From NCBI RefSeq assembly GCF_027912455.1, contig NZ_CP115446.1:372001-436000 (forward strand): DNA of 64,000 nt. Reading direction: 5' to 3'. This DNA comes from Aurantiacibacter sp. MUD61 (GTDB lineage Bacteria > Pseudomonadota > Alphaproteobacteria > Sphingomonadales > Sphingomonadaceae). The number at the start of each line of letters is the position of its first letter. Position 1 is the first letter of the stretch. Below the pieces are notes generated by a model. It was not told the DNA's origin. It saw only the letters and a list, made by a program, of their open reading frames with translations, and searched no databases. Positions 17,460-25,646 of this stretch are shown one piece after another. Made by a program: the position numbers and the translations under genes.

Positions 17460-18683
17460 ATGAATTTTCATCCCTCCCGCGCTGCTGGTCTCGATCGGCT
17501 CGAAGCCTTCCTGCCCCATACTGGCGCCGATTATGCCCGCACCCGCAATCACGATCACGGCACGGGCCGCTCCAACGTCTCACAGCTTTCACCGTGGCTC
17601 CACGCGGGCCTGCTTTCCGAACGCGAAGTTCTCGAGCGCACGCTCGATGCGCATTCACGCGCGGACGCGGACAAATTCGTGAGTGAGGTTTTCTGGCGGG
17701 TCTATTTCAAAGGCTATCTCGAACAGCGCCCGACCATCTGGCGTGTCTTTTGCGAAGCGCGCAGCGATGCTTTGGCCGCGCTGTCAGAGAATGCGGGCCG
17801 TGCCAAAGCCTATGCCGAGGCAACCGAAGGGCGCACAGGTATCCCTGCTTTCGACCATTGGGCGTGCGAACTCATCGAAACAGGATATCTGCACAACCAC
17901 GCGCGCATGTGGTTCGCCAGCATCTGGATCTTCACGCTCAAGCTCGACTGGACGCTTGGTGCCGATTTCTTTCTGCGCCATTTGATGGATGGTGACGCTG
18001 CGTCCAATACGCTCAGCTGGCGCTGGGTTGCCGGCCTGCACACCAAGGGTAAGACCTATCAGGCGCGCGCAAGCAATATCGAACAATACACTGCCGAGCA
18101 TCCCAAGGGCCCTCTTGCTGCGGACGGGCTCTCGGATGAAGCGGAAGCGCTGGAGGAAGAGCAGGAGCACCAGCGCCGCGATCTTGATCTGCCGGAAACA
18201 AAACCGGGCTCACCTCTCGATGATCGCTATGCCCTCTTGCTACATGACGAGGCTGCCCATCACGCTCCGCTCTGCCTGCCGCATGCCCCCGCTTTGGTGA
18301 TCGGCGCTGCGCGGCCTGATGCGCGCTCGCCAGAGCCGGTTGGTGATCGCGCTCGCGCCTTTGCTCACGGCGCGGTCGAGAGCGGCGTGGCAGATGCCCG
18401 TCAGGCTTTCGATTGCGCTGGCACGGTGTGGACCGATGAAGGCGAACTCGTCCAGCTTCTCGAAAGCCGTGACGTTACGCAGATAGTAACGGGCCACATA
18501 CCGACCGGTTGGACCAGAGATGTCCTTCAACCAAAACTCACCTCACTGCCAGACGACATTGCGGTGACCCAGCTGCTTCCCGATTTGCATCGCCTTACTT
18601 GGCCGCATGCGCGCGCAGGCTTCTTCCGCGTGAAGAAGGAAATTGACTGTGTTTTGGGCGGGATCGGTGTGGCCGAAGGATAA
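17460..18683 (+). CDS. Photolyase/cryptochrome-like protein with FAD domain at the N-terminus
   Basis: 407 residues. Residues 1-215 match the helical FAD-binding domain of DNA photolyases: RLEAFLPHTGADYARTRN, SNVSQLSPWLHAGLLSEREV, FWRVYFKGYL, TGYLHNHARMWFASIW, DWTLGADFFLRHLMDGDAAS and WRWVAGLHT. The alpha/beta antenna domain that normally precedes it is absent. Instead a coiled acidic linker (about 220-250) leads to a C-terminal region (255-395) with alternating strands and helices ending WPHARAGFFRVKKE, reminiscent of that missing domain. Repair activity is uncertain. The ATG at 17460 is used; an in-frame TTG at 17451 is an alternative. Confidence 0.8.
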   Translation: MNFHPSRAAGLDRLEAFLPHTGADYARTRNHDHGTGRSNVSQLSPWLHAGLLSEREVLERTLDAHSRADADKFVSEVFWRVYFKGYLEQRPTIWRVFCEARSDALAALSENAGRAKAYAEATEGRTGIPAFDHWACELIETGYLHNHARMWFASIWIFTLKLDWTLGADFFLRHLMDGDAASNTLSWRWVAGLHTKGKTYQARASNIEQYTAEHPKGPLAADGLSDEAEALEEEQEHQRRDLDLPETKPGSPLDDRYALLLHDEAAHHAPLCLPHAPALVIGAARPDARSPEPVGDRARAFAHGAVESGVADARQAFDCAGTVWTDEGELVQLLESRDVTQIVTGHIPTGWTRDVLQPKLTSLPDDIAVTQLLPDLHRLTWPHARAGFFRVKKEIDCVLGGIGVAEG

Positions 18684-18756
18684 GGAAAGAAACATTCCGA
18701 TTTTCGGAAGCTGTGCGCGGCTTGCCTCATCCGGCCAATTGGCGCAGCATATGTGC

Positions 18757-19101
18757 ATGACGACCAATCGCTTCACCAGCTTTGACGAATTCTGGCCTTA
18801 CTACTTGCAGGAACACGCCAAGCCGCGCACCCGTGCCTTGCATTATGTCGGTACGACGCTGGTCTTCGTCGTCGCCGCTTTTGCTATCGTGAGCGGACAA
18901 TTCTGGTGGCTATTGGCGATGCCGGTCGCCGGTTATTTTTTCGCATGGCTAGCGCATTTCACTGTCGAAAAGAACCGTCCGGCGACATTCACGTATCCGG
19001 GCTGGAGTCTCGCCGCCGATTTCAAAATGTATTTCCTGTGGCTGACCGGCAAGCTCGGACCTGAGCTCGAACGCGCAAGCGTGCGGCCTCCGTCAAGGTA
19101 G
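18757..19101 (+). CDS. DUF962 (Mpo1-like) membrane protein
   Basis: 114 residues. The N-terminal SFDEFWPYYLQEHAKPRTRALHYVGT carries the His motif (EHxxPxxRxxHxxG) of the DUF962/Mpo1 family. Two hydrophobic spans follow (TLVFVVAAFAIV and WWLLAMPVAGYFFAWLAHF), then HFTVEKNRPATFTYPGWSL. Yeast Mpo1 is an Fe-dependent dioxygenase of fatty-acid alpha-oxidation; a related lipid role here is inference. ATG codons at 18751 and 18757 are both possible. It lies 74 bases after the photolyase-like gene. Confidence 0.78.
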   Translation: MTTNRFTSFDEFWPYYLQEHAKPRTRALHYVGTTLVFVVAAFAIVSGQFWWLLAMPVAGYFFAWLAHFTVEKNRPATFTYPGWSLAADFKMYFLWLTGKLGPELERASVRPPSR

Positions 19102-19198
19102 CCTACACACAAACTCCCCCGTTCCGCGCCGGTTCAGAATTTACATGACAATCTGCTTCCTGCATTTGTCATTCTGACCAACAGGAGGGGTATCGGTC

Positions 19199-19699
19199 AT
19201 GAAACGCGCTTTTCGCAGCAATCGTCGTTCATTCATCGCGCGCATCGCAGGGGCAGCGGCGGCGAGCACGGGCCTTGGGGCCTGCACGACTTTCGGAAAC
19301 ACAGATAGCGACTCCGGAGCCTACGCCGACCCTGTCGGCGGAGGGCGCGGTGGCTATCGCTCTGGCCTGACCGATTCCGATTCCGGCTCCTATGCCGATC
19401 CCGCGGGGAACGGCCGGGGCGGCTATAGCGGCGGCGTGACCGACCGTGACAGTGGCTCATACGCAGATCCTGCCGGACAGGGTTGCGGCAGCCGCAGCGG
19501 TGTGACCGACAGTGATAGCGGCTCATACGCCGATCCTGTCGGCCAGGGGCGCGGGCAGCGAAGCGGCATCACAGACAGTGACAGTGGCACTTATGCCGAC
19601 CCGGCTGGCGAAGGGCGCGGGCGCCATCGCGAGGTGACCGATCGTGACAGCGGCCGAAACGCCGATCCCATTGGTCGTGGCCGGGGCCCCGGACGTTAA
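19199..19699 (+). CDS. Tandem-repeat lipoprotein with six Asp/Ser/Gly-rich units
   Basis: 166 residues. The N-terminus has a twin-arginine-like SNRRSFIARIAGAAAA and a lipobox-like GLGAC (Cys29), so it may be Tat-exported and lipidated. From residue 35 to the end the protein consists of six copies of a 22-23 residue unit of the form TDSDSGSYADPxGxGRGxRSGV, the last one shortened. The acidic DSDSG/ADP clusters could bind divalent cations and the GRG parts are basic and flexible, but no function is known. AGGAGGGG lies eight bases before the ATG. The gene is isolated between DUF962 and the convergent hpf. Confidence 0.7.
   Translation: MKRAFRSNRRSFIARIAGAAAASTGLGACTTFGNTDSDSGAYADPVGGGRGGYRSGLTDSDSGSYADPAGNGRGGYSGGVTDRDSGSYADPAGQGCGSRSGVTDSDSGSYADPVGQGRGQRSGITDSDSGTYADPAGEGRGRHREVTDRDSGRNADPIGRGRGPGR
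19301..19696 (+). repeat. Six 66-69 base in-frame repeats
   Basis: Coding tandem repeat within the lipoprotein gene. Units 1 and 2 are 69 bases, units 3 to 5 are 66 bases and the sixth is truncated. Units differ at silent and replacement sites, so this is an old expansion rather than a recent one. Confidence 0.85.
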
Positions 19700-19726
19700 A
19701 TCGCTCTCGCCCCCATCGGAGCGAGA

Positions 19727-20080
19727 TTACATTTCTTTATCGGGTCGCGGATCGTGCTTGTGGCGGCCTTCCTTGCCGAGGATGCGCTCCAGACGCTGCG
19801 CCATGGTATTGGCCGCTTTGCGCGCCGCATCGTCGACCTTGGCTGCGTGCTCCGTCACGCCGATCGGCTTGCCACCGCGCGGGCGAGCCTCGATCATGCA
19901 GGCCTTGTCATCACCGCCGCCCTTGCGCGCGTTCTCGTCCGAAACATGCACTTCCAGCCGCGTCAGCCGGCTTTCAAACCGCGCCAGCTTCTTGCGCACG
20001 GCGGCTTCGATCCGTTCGGCCACATTTGCGGTGCCCATCACAGAGCTGTCGGAATTGAATTGAAACTGCATGTCAGACAT
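19727..20080 (-). CDS. HPF/RaiA-family ribosome-associated protein (short form)
   Basis: 117 residues. The N-terminal QFNSDSSVMGTANVAERIEAAV, the ARFESRLTRLEVHVSDEN strand-helix and the C-terminal helix DDAARKAANTMAQRLERIL fit the ribosome hibernation factor S30AE domain. The insert KGGGDDKACMIEARPRGGKP lies between strands, and the C-terminal tail is His/Asp/Lys-rich. There is no long-form dimerisation domain, so it would act as a short HPF or YfiA-type inhibitor. It is convergent with the repeat lipoprotein (27 bases apart). Confidence 0.8.
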   Translation of the reverse strand: MSDMQFQFNSDSSVMGTANVAERIEAAVRKKLARFESRLTRLEVHVSDENARKGGGDDKACMIEARPRGGKPIGVTEHAAKVDDAARKAANTMAQRLERILGKEGRHKHDPRPDKEM

Positions 20081-20260
20081 CGCGCGGATGCTCCTCTCGG
20101 TGTGATTATGTCACCTTTTTAAATGGGGCGGATTGCGGAGAGTTCCAGCCAAATCGACCGAATGGGCCAGCCCATCTCAGTGTCTTCTGCAGCTTAACCA
20201 CTTGTTGATCAGCGCCTTGTAAAATTTTCGGGTTCAACGGGCTGTGAGGACCGAAATCTC

Positions 20261-20602
20261 ATGTCGAAGTCACCATTATCTGTCGGACGTACCGGCTTTC
20301 TTGCGTGCCTTGGCATCCTTGGATGTCTGGCCTTGGCAGATATTGCAGATCAGACATCGGGTGAGATCGCGTCACAGCAGCAATCGGCAGAGACCGGTGC
20401 AGAAGCACCTGCTGGGCCAGAGCCACAAATGGCACTGGGCCATGTCGATCCATCGAGCGCTGAGAGCAGCGGCACTTCGCAGCGCGCTAGAACTACCAGC
20501 AATATCGAAATCGGCGATTACGAACCTGAAACATCACCGGTGAGCCCAGTCGATGAAACGCGAATACCGCTGCCTGTGAGCGATGTGGAAATCGTTCAGT
20601 AA
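20261..20602 (+). CDS. Small exported protein, function unknown
   Basis: 113 residues. A hydrophobic N-terminal stretch (GFLACLGILGCLALADIA) could be a signal peptide or membrane anchor; the remainder is Ala/Pro/Ser/Glu-rich and probably disordered, ending PLPVSDVEIVQ. GAGGA precedes the ATG at 20261 by about 12 bases and a strong terminator follows 30 bases after the stop, which together support a real gene. No family is recognised. It lies upstream of the TadG operon but is separated from it by that terminator. Confidence 0.58.
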   Translation: MSKSPLSVGRTGFLACLGILGCLALADIADQTSGEIASQQQSAETGAEAPAGPEPQMALGHVDPSSAESSGTSQRARTTSNIEIGDYEPETSPVSPVDETRIPLPVSDVEIVQ

Positions 20603-20631
20603 TCAAGCATTCCGCCAAACTGAGTTTACGC

Positions 20632-20667
20632 GCGTTAATCACAACCGCTGTAAATTAACGCTTTTTT
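20632..20667 (+). terminator. Rho-independent terminator
   Basis: An 8-bp stem (GCGTTAAT 20632-20639 with ATTAACGC 20654-20661) around a 14-base loop is followed directly by six T. It terminates the small exported-protein gene and insulates the TadG operon that begins at 20731. Confidence 0.68.
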
Positions 20668-20730
20668 CAAATGTAACATCGTATTTTTCCGAAGCTGACG
20701 AGGATTGTTCCTGTCATTTGGGGGTGAACG

Positions 20731-22341
20731 ATGGATAGCGTTTTGTTGAGACGATTGGCGAATGATGAAGCGGGCAACGTGCTTGCCATCGCCGCTGCAG
20801 CAATTCTCATCCTGACCGCGCTCGTCGGATCGGCGATGGACTTGAGCGTTGCCTATATGGCGCGAGGGAAGCTCCAGAACGCCTGCGACTCTGCTGTCCT
20901 GGCAGGCCGGCAGCACATGACCGGCACAGAATTCAACCAGGACGTGCAGGACCACGCGGATCGATTCTTCGAATTCAATTTCCCCGCCGGCACTGCTGGC
21001 GCGACCAATGTGAATTTTGAAGTCGAGCAATCGACTACTGATCAGGGTGAGTTGCTGGGATCGGCAACCGCCACCGTGCCCACATCACTCGTGCGGGTCA
21101 TTGGCATCGACGACGTCGATCTCTCCGTCACCTGCGATGCTACACAGGACATGGGGCACAATGATATTGTGCTGGTTCTCGACGTGACCGGCTCGATGAA
21201 CCAGGCACCCAGCGGCGATTCCGGCACGAAGATCGCGCGGCTGCGTACAGGCGCCATGGGCCTTTACCGGGCAATGGAAAGCGATGATGGCTCAATAACG
21301 CGCTTCGGCATTGTGCCCTATTCGCACACGGTCAATGTCGCGCGCAGCCTGCGCAACCGCGACATACTTGTGACGCAAGACCACCTGAGTGGCGATTGGA
21401 CCTATCGCTATTGCGATACGGACGGACAGTACATCTGGAATTGCCAGAACCTGACAACCAGCACCCAGCCACGCGCCGGTTTCCACGAGAACGGCACCAA
21501 GTACCTCTACAACATTGGCTATGATGGCAGCGGTGAGGCTGGCGTCCACATTTCCAATTCCACCTGGAACAATGCCAATGGTCTTTACCCCGGCAACCGG
21601 CAGGGCTTCCGCACCAGCGGCGATGGCTGCATCGAGGAGCGCGGGACAATCGATCCGGCCAATCCGGCGCCGACCGGCAGCCTTATCATCCGCGATTACG
21701 TAACCCGTGCCGATATCGACAATATGGCGGCCAACGGCAACGATGCACCGCTGCAATTCGGTCGGTACGATCCGGGCGTGCAGCGCGGTTATAGCCAGGT
21801 CGGCTGCCCTTCGGAAGCGAGCCGCCTGCAAACCTATGCTGACGAAGCGGACTTCCAGACCGCGATCAATTCCGCGACGGCCAACGTCACCGGCGGCACC
21901 TATCACGACGTCGGCATGCTGTGGGGCACCCGCTTCGCATCGCGCACCGGCTTCTTTGCCGGCAGCAATTTCAACCAGGGCGACAATGTCACCGATATCG
22001 ATGGTGTCCCGGTCAACACGCACATCGTGTTCATGACCGACGGCATCCTCGACACCGGCGACACCCTGTATTCCGCCCATGGCGTTGAAGCCCATCAGGA
22101 TCGCACCCGCGGTACCGGCACGCTTGACGAACAGCACCAGCGCCGATTCGAGGCGACGTGCCGTCTGGCGGGCGAAATGGGCATAACCGTGTGGGTCATC
22201 GCACTCGACGTCACCGACACGGACGGTGTGCGCGGCTGCGCCACGAGTGACTCCCACTTCTTCACCAGCGATGGCTCTGACCTTGAGCAGGTGTTCGAGG
22301 CGATCGGCCAGGGCATCGGCAATCTGAGGCTGACCCGGTGA
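20731..22341 (+). CDS. TadG-like pilus-assembly protein with von Willebrand A domain
   Basis: 536 residues. The N-terminal DEAGNVLAIAAAAILILTALVGSAMDL is the TadG/TadE-type hydrophobic helix behind a short cytoplasmic lead, followed by YMARGKLQNACDSAVLAGRQ. A VWA domain begins at about residue 143 with the metal-site motif VLVLDVTGSMN and runs, interrupted by a long Asn/Gly/Tyr-rich insertion (about 210-390), to IVFMTDGILDTGD and the terminal ITVWVIALD. It is probably an envelope-exposed minor pilin-like or assembly factor of a Flp/Tad system. Its stop overlaps the next start (TGATG), so all three genes form a coupled operon. No other tad genes are in the window. Confidence 0.9.
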   Translation: MDSVLLRRLANDEAGNVLAIAAAAILILTALVGSAMDLSVAYMARGKLQNACDSAVLAGRQHMTGTEFNQDVQDHADRFFEFNFPAGTAGATNVNFEVEQSTTDQGELLGSATATVPTSLVRVIGIDDVDLSVTCDATQDMGHNDIVLVLDVTGSMNQAPSGDSGTKIARLRTGAMGLYRAMESDDGSITRFGIVPYSHTVNVARSLRNRDILVTQDHLSGDWTYRYCDTDGQYIWNCQNLTTSTQPRAGFHENGTKYLYNIGYDGSGEAGVHISNSTWNNANGLYPGNRQGFRTSGDGCIEERGTIDPANPAPTGSLIIRDYVTRADIDNMAANGNDAPLQFGRYDPGVQRGYSQVGCPSEASRLQTYADEADFQTAINSATANVTGGTYHDVGMLWGTRFASRTGFFAGSNFNQGDNVTDIDGVPVNTHIVFMTDGILDTGDTLYSAHGVEAHQDRTRGTGTLDEQHQRRFEATCRLAGEMGITVWVIALDVTDTDGVRGCATSDSHFFTSDGSDLEQVFEAIGQGIGNLRLTR

Positions 22342-22973
22342 TGGCGATGCTCAACCGACTGCGCACACTGGGCCGGGACGAGGAAGGCGTGACCATCGTC
22401 GAGTTCGCGATGGTCGCTCCGGCGCTGATCCTCATCCTGCTGGCAGGCTTCGACTTTGGTCACCGCGCCTATGTCACCTCGGTCCTGCAGGGCGCGCTGA
22501 CGGACGCGGCGAGGCAGGCATCGGTTGAGAACCCCAACGTCTCCGGCTCCGGCACGACGCTGGAGGAGCGGGTGGAGAACGCCATCATCGCGCAAGTCGG
22601 CCAGATTGCAACGCCGGGGTATACGCTCGACGTAACGCAGAGCAATTTCTACGAGTTCTCCGGCATCGGCAATCCCGAGAAGATCGTGCGCGATAACGAC
22701 TCCGATGGCGTTTACGACGAGGATGACGGTGACTGCTTCTCCGACCTGAATGAGAACGGCCAGTACGACACCGACACCGGCCGCCAGGGCCGCGGCGGCG
22801 CCAATGACGTGGTGTTCTATGAAGCCACATTGCAGATGGACGCTATCGTCCCCCTCGCCAACTTCATCGGCGGAAGCGCGCAGCACACCATCCTTGTCGA
22901 CACCGCCATACGCAACCAGCCATGGGGCACGCAGGCCACTCCGCCGACCATCTGCGGAACGGTGGCACCATGA
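22341..22973 (+). CDS. TadE-like pseudopilin
   Basis: 210 residues starting MAMLNRLRTL, with the TadE signature EEGVTIVEFAMVAPALILIL (a Glu just inside the hydrophobic helix, as in type IV pseudopilins). The mature part contains an Asp-rich stretch DNDSDGVYDEDDGDCF (about 115-130) that resembles a calcium-binding loop, and a Cys near the C-terminus. A GTG at 22338 is an alternative start, but the ATG at 22341 overlaps the upstream TGA. The 3' end overlaps the next gene by ATGA. Confidence 0.87.
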   Translation: MAMLNRLRTLGRDEEGVTIVEFAMVAPALILILLAGFDFGHRAYVTSVLQGALTDAARQASVENPNVSGSGTTLEERVENAIIAQVGQIATPGYTLDVTQSNFYEFSGIGNPEKIVRDNDSDGVYDEDDGDCFSDLNENGQYDTDTGRQGRGGANDVVFYEATLQMDAIVPLANFIGGSAQHTILVDTAIRNQPWGTQATPPTICGTVAP

Positions 22974-23884
22974 GGGTCTTCCGTATCGCTCCCCGCGTCC
23001 GCATCAAGGGCGGCAAGCTTGTCCGCATCGTGCGTGACGAAGACGGTGTTGCGCTGATCGAATTCGCCTTTGCCGCGCCTGTCCTGCTCCTGCTCATCCT
23101 CGGCGGGCTGGAGCTCGCCAATTACGCGCTCGCGCAATTGCGCGTGAACCAGATCGCCATGACCGTGGCCGACAATGCAGGCCGCGTGACAACCGGCATC
23201 GACGAGGCCAATGTGCAGGAGGTCTTCGCCGGCGCCGGAGTGATCGGCGAACCCATAGATTTCGAGGCCAATGGCCGCGTCATGCTTTCCTCGCTGCAGC
23301 ACAATGGCCATGACGACAGCAATGAAGGCCAGATGATCAACTGGCAGCGCTGCTGGGGCGATCTCGAGACCGACCCTATCTACGGCGTCGAAGGCGACGG
23401 ACGTAACGACAATTCGCTCGAACAGGGCATGGGATCGGGCTCTAACCGCATCCTCTCTGCCCCCGGCACGGCGGTGATGGTGGTCGAAGTGGTGTACCAG
23501 TACCAGCCGCTGATCGACACCGGCTTCATGGTAATCAACGACACGATCCGCCACGAAAGCGCCTTCAACGTGCGTAACCGCCAGAACAACGACCTGACCA
23601 ACAGCCAGGGCCTGACCGCAACGACATGCCAGATCTACGGCACCAACAATGGTGGCGGATCGGGCAATGGTGGCGGTAACGGCGGCGGTTCGGGCGGCGG
23701 CGGTAACGGCAACGGTGGCGGCAATGGCAACGGAGGCGGAAACGGTAACGGTGGCGGAAACGGCAACGGTGGCGGAAACGGTAACGGTGGCGGAAACGGC
23801 AACGGAGGCGGCAATGGCAACGGAGGCGGGAACGGTAACGGCAACGGCAATGGCGGCGGTAACGGCAATGGGAACGGCGGCTGA
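22970..23884 (+). CDS. TadE-like pseudopilin with Gly-Asn repeat tail
   Basis: 304 residues from the ATG at 22970, which overlaps the previous stop (ATGA). EDGVALIEFAFAAPVLLLLI is the TadE helix with the conserved Glu. The middle part (to about residue 225) is a normal TadE periplasmic region. The last 80 or so residues are almost wholly Gly and Asn in GNGNGG-type units and end directly at the stop, an unusual glycine-rich tail possibly forming a flexible extracellular segment. It is the last gene of the operon. 248 bases without a recognised gene follow. Confidence 0.85.
   Translation: MRVFRIAPRVRIKGGKLVRIVRDEDGVALIEFAFAAPVLLLLILGGLELANYALAQLRVNQIAMTVADNAGRVTTGIDEANVQEVFAGAGVIGEPIDFEANGRVMLSSLQHNGHDDSNEGQMINWQRCWGDLETDPIYGVEGDGRNDNSLEQGMGSGSNRILSAPGTAVMVVEVVYQYQPLIDTGFMVINDTIRHESAFNVRNRQNNDLTNSQGLTATTCQIYGTNNGGGSGNGGGNGGGSGGGGNGNGGGNGNGGGNGNGGGNGNGGGNGNGGGNGNGGGNGNGGGNGNGNGNGGGNGNGNGG
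23690..23881 (+). repeat. 18-base Gly/Asn-coding minisatellite
   Basis: About eight in-frame copies of a GGN-AAC-rich 18-base unit (coding Gly-Asn-Gly-Asn-Gly-Gly) at the 3' end of the second TadE-like gene. Units alternate GGT/GGC and AAC/AAT, so copy number may vary by recombination or slippage while the frame is kept. Confidence 0.85.
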
Positions 23885-24132
23885 TTCCATCGCCCGCCCG
23901 CTCAGGGTGTGACAGGTGTGACAGTGTCCTGAGGCAAAATCTGCCGCTCACATTACACCTCGAAAAACCGCAGAAAACTCACCTTTTCGCGCGCCAAAAC
24001 CCATGTGCTCCAACCAGTCACAACTCCCATCCTGTAGGAAAGTCTTTCTGCCTTTTGCTCTGGCTATCAACAGCTTGACGTGTAAGCTCCCCGCAGCCGC
24101 TCACCATGGGCGGCGACACAAAGGGGGAATAC

Positions 24133-24483
24133 ATGTCACACTGGCAGATGGGCACAGAGCCCGACAGCAAAGGCAATCGCGACCTGACGATCGACATCCA
24201 GACGGATGATTCAGTCGGCACGCTGAAAGGCACGGTGACCTTTCAGGACAGGCCGTATTCGGTGACAGGCCATTGGGCAGCGGAAGGCTCTGTCCCGGGG
24301 CGCAACTATTCCTGCCTCGCCATGTGCGGACCGGATCATGATCCCGCTCCCGAAATGCTGACACTCTCGGGTACGCTTGTGGGCAAGGGCTATGCCCCGG
24401 ACTCCATCCAGGCCAATGTCACCCGCACCGATTCCAAAACCGGCCTGCAATATGGCTATGGCGGCAAATTGCTGCCGATGTAG
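24133..24483 (+). CDS. Hypothetical protein, beta-rich
   Basis: 116 residues from the ATG at 24133, preceded by AAGGGGG. The sequence alternates polar and hydrophobic residues (GNRDLTIDIQTDDSVGTLKG, PEMLTLSGTLVGKGY, SIQANVTRTDSKTGLQYGYG), suggesting a small beta-barrel or sandwich, with a central Cys pair CLAMC. There is no signal peptide and the family is not recognised. It stands between the Tad operon and the peptidase gene with no coupling to either. Confidence 0.58.
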   Translation: MSHWQMGTEPDSKGNRDLTIDIQTDDSVGTLKGTVTFQDRPYSVTGHWAAEGSVPGRNYSCLAMCGPDHDPAPEMLTLSGTLVGKGYAPDSIQANVTRTDSKTGLQYGYGGKLLPM

Positions 24484-24566
24484 CACCGGCCTCGCTCGCC
24501 GTGTGAAACTCAGGCAAAGCAAAGCCTTGCAATCCCGGGGGCATGCGGTGAACAGGCACCATGCGA

Positions 24567-25250
24567 ATGGCGAAATTCCTGCGGCGAGCGATTGCCTGGA
24601 CGTTGCTCGGCGTTGCGGCCGTGCTCGCCCGGGAGCACCGCGATACGCTGCTGCGTGAAATCGTCGCTCCGCTGCCCGGCGCGGCAGATTCGCGGCTGGC
24701 TTTCGAGGGATGGCTGGAGGAGGACCCGGCGCGCGGCGAGGAATTTGCGCGCTTCACTGCCTTTCTCGCTGAGGAGGGCGTGGCCGATGTAGTCGAGCCT
24801 TGGCAGCTCATGCGCATCGACAGCTATTACGCGCGTGAATGCGAGGTGGAGCCCTTCACCATTCCGCCAGAGGAGCTGTGGCCCAATGTCCTCCCGGCCC
24901 TGCGGCTGGTGAGGGACGAGGTCGTGCCCACGGTAGGCCCGGTCAGCGTCCTGTCATCCTACCGCACGCCCGAACTCAACGCCTGCGCCCGCGGGGCGAG
25001 CCGTTCCAACCATCTCGAATTCTCCGCCCTCGATCTCGCAACGGAGCCGCGCCGGAGGGGCGAAGACCTCTACCGCGAATTATGCGCCATGCACGATGCG
25101 GCCGGCCCGGAAAGCCGCATGGGCCTCGGCGCCTATTACGATCCGGCTGACGAGGGTTTTGCGGGAGGCAGGTTTCACGTGGACGGCGAAGGCTATCGCA
25201 GCTGGGGGCGGAGCTACACCTCGGCGACCAGTCCTTGCAGGGTGTTTTAG
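24567..25250 (+). CDS. Peptidase M15-like D-Ala-D-Ala carboxypeptidase-type protein
   Basis: 227 residues. A single N-terminal hydrophobic anchor (RAIAWTLLGVAAVLA) is followed by a helical region and, from about residue 130, the M15/DUF882-type zinc motif set: VLSSYRTPELN, SRSNHLEFSALDLA (His and Asp ligands) and GGRFHVDGEGYRSWG (second His). It probably acts on peptidoglycan peptides in the periplasm. ATG codons at 24561 and 24567 are both possible. It is a single gene; the next genes are convergent on the minus strand. Confidence 0.77.
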   Translation: MAKFLRRAIAWTLLGVAAVLAREHRDTLLREIVAPLPGAADSRLAFEGWLEEDPARGEEFARFTAFLAEEGVADVVEPWQLMRIDSYYARECEVEPFTIPPEELWPNVLPALRLVRDEVVPTVGPVSVLSSYRTPELNACARGASRSNHLEFSALDLATEPRRRGEDLYRELCAMHDAAGPESRMGLGAYYDPADEGFAGGRFHVDGEGYRSWGRSYTSATSPCRVF

Positions 25251-25262
25251 AAGGCGGCGAAG

Positions 25263-25646
25263 TCAGGCGGTCTCATCGCCCGAACCGGTGCGCGATCCTC
25301 CGCCCCCCGCCATCAAATCGCGCTGCGCCTTCATTTCGGCCCGCATTTCGGTCGCCTGCAGATGCAGCGCCTTGGAAGAAATGCCGATCTCGCGGCTCGA
25401 CTGGAAGAAGCCCAACACCAGCCAGAAGAAGGCAAGCGGACTGAAGACGCCGCCCAGAAAATCGCCCAGCTCATTCAGCGCAAGATTGGCCGGGTTCTGC
25501 CCCTGCACGATCAGGTAGATCACTAGCCCGCCAAGATAGGCGCCGGTAAGGACGAAGCCGATGCGCGGCAAATGGCGCCGCCGCTTCTCCTCATCCTCCA
25601 GCAGGCGAGTGACGAGAGGCATGCCGTTTTCGTCGTGCTCGCCCAT
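25263..25646 (-). CDS. Two-helix membrane protein, function unknown
   Basis: 127 residues. Charged N-terminus (RLLEDEEKRRRHLPR), two hydrophobic spans (IGFVLTGAYLGGLVIYLIV, about 29-47, and FLGGVFSPLAFFWLVLGFF, about 63-81), then an amphipathic helix SKALHLQATEMRAEMKAQRD resembling a short coiled coil. The layout of two helices plus a cytoplasmic coiled segment recurs in many small unknown proteins. Its ATG overlaps the upstream gene's TGA (25644-25648), so both are coupled. Confidence 0.64.
   Translation of the reverse strand: MGEHDENGMPLVTRLLEDEEKRRRHLPRIGFVLTGAYLGGLVIYLIVQGQNPANLALNELGDFLGGVFSPLAFFWLVLGFFQSSREIGISSKALHLQATEMRAEMKAQRDLMAGGGGSRTGSGDETA

Noticed and set aside
17211..17558. 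Minus-strand open frame with a dinucleotide-binding-like start (VIAGAGIIGAS)
   Set aside because: It begins inside the photolyase-like gene, and the rest of its product has no continuation of an oxidoreductase domain.
19301..19696. CRISPR-like repeat array
   Set aside because: The repeat units are coding, in frame, of diverged sequence and without spacers; they belong to the repeat lipoprotein.
23901..23933. Hairpin with direct repeat GTGTGACAG after the Tad operon as a terminator
   Set aside because: The stem is only six base pairs (CTCAGG with CCTGAG) and no T run follows on either strand.
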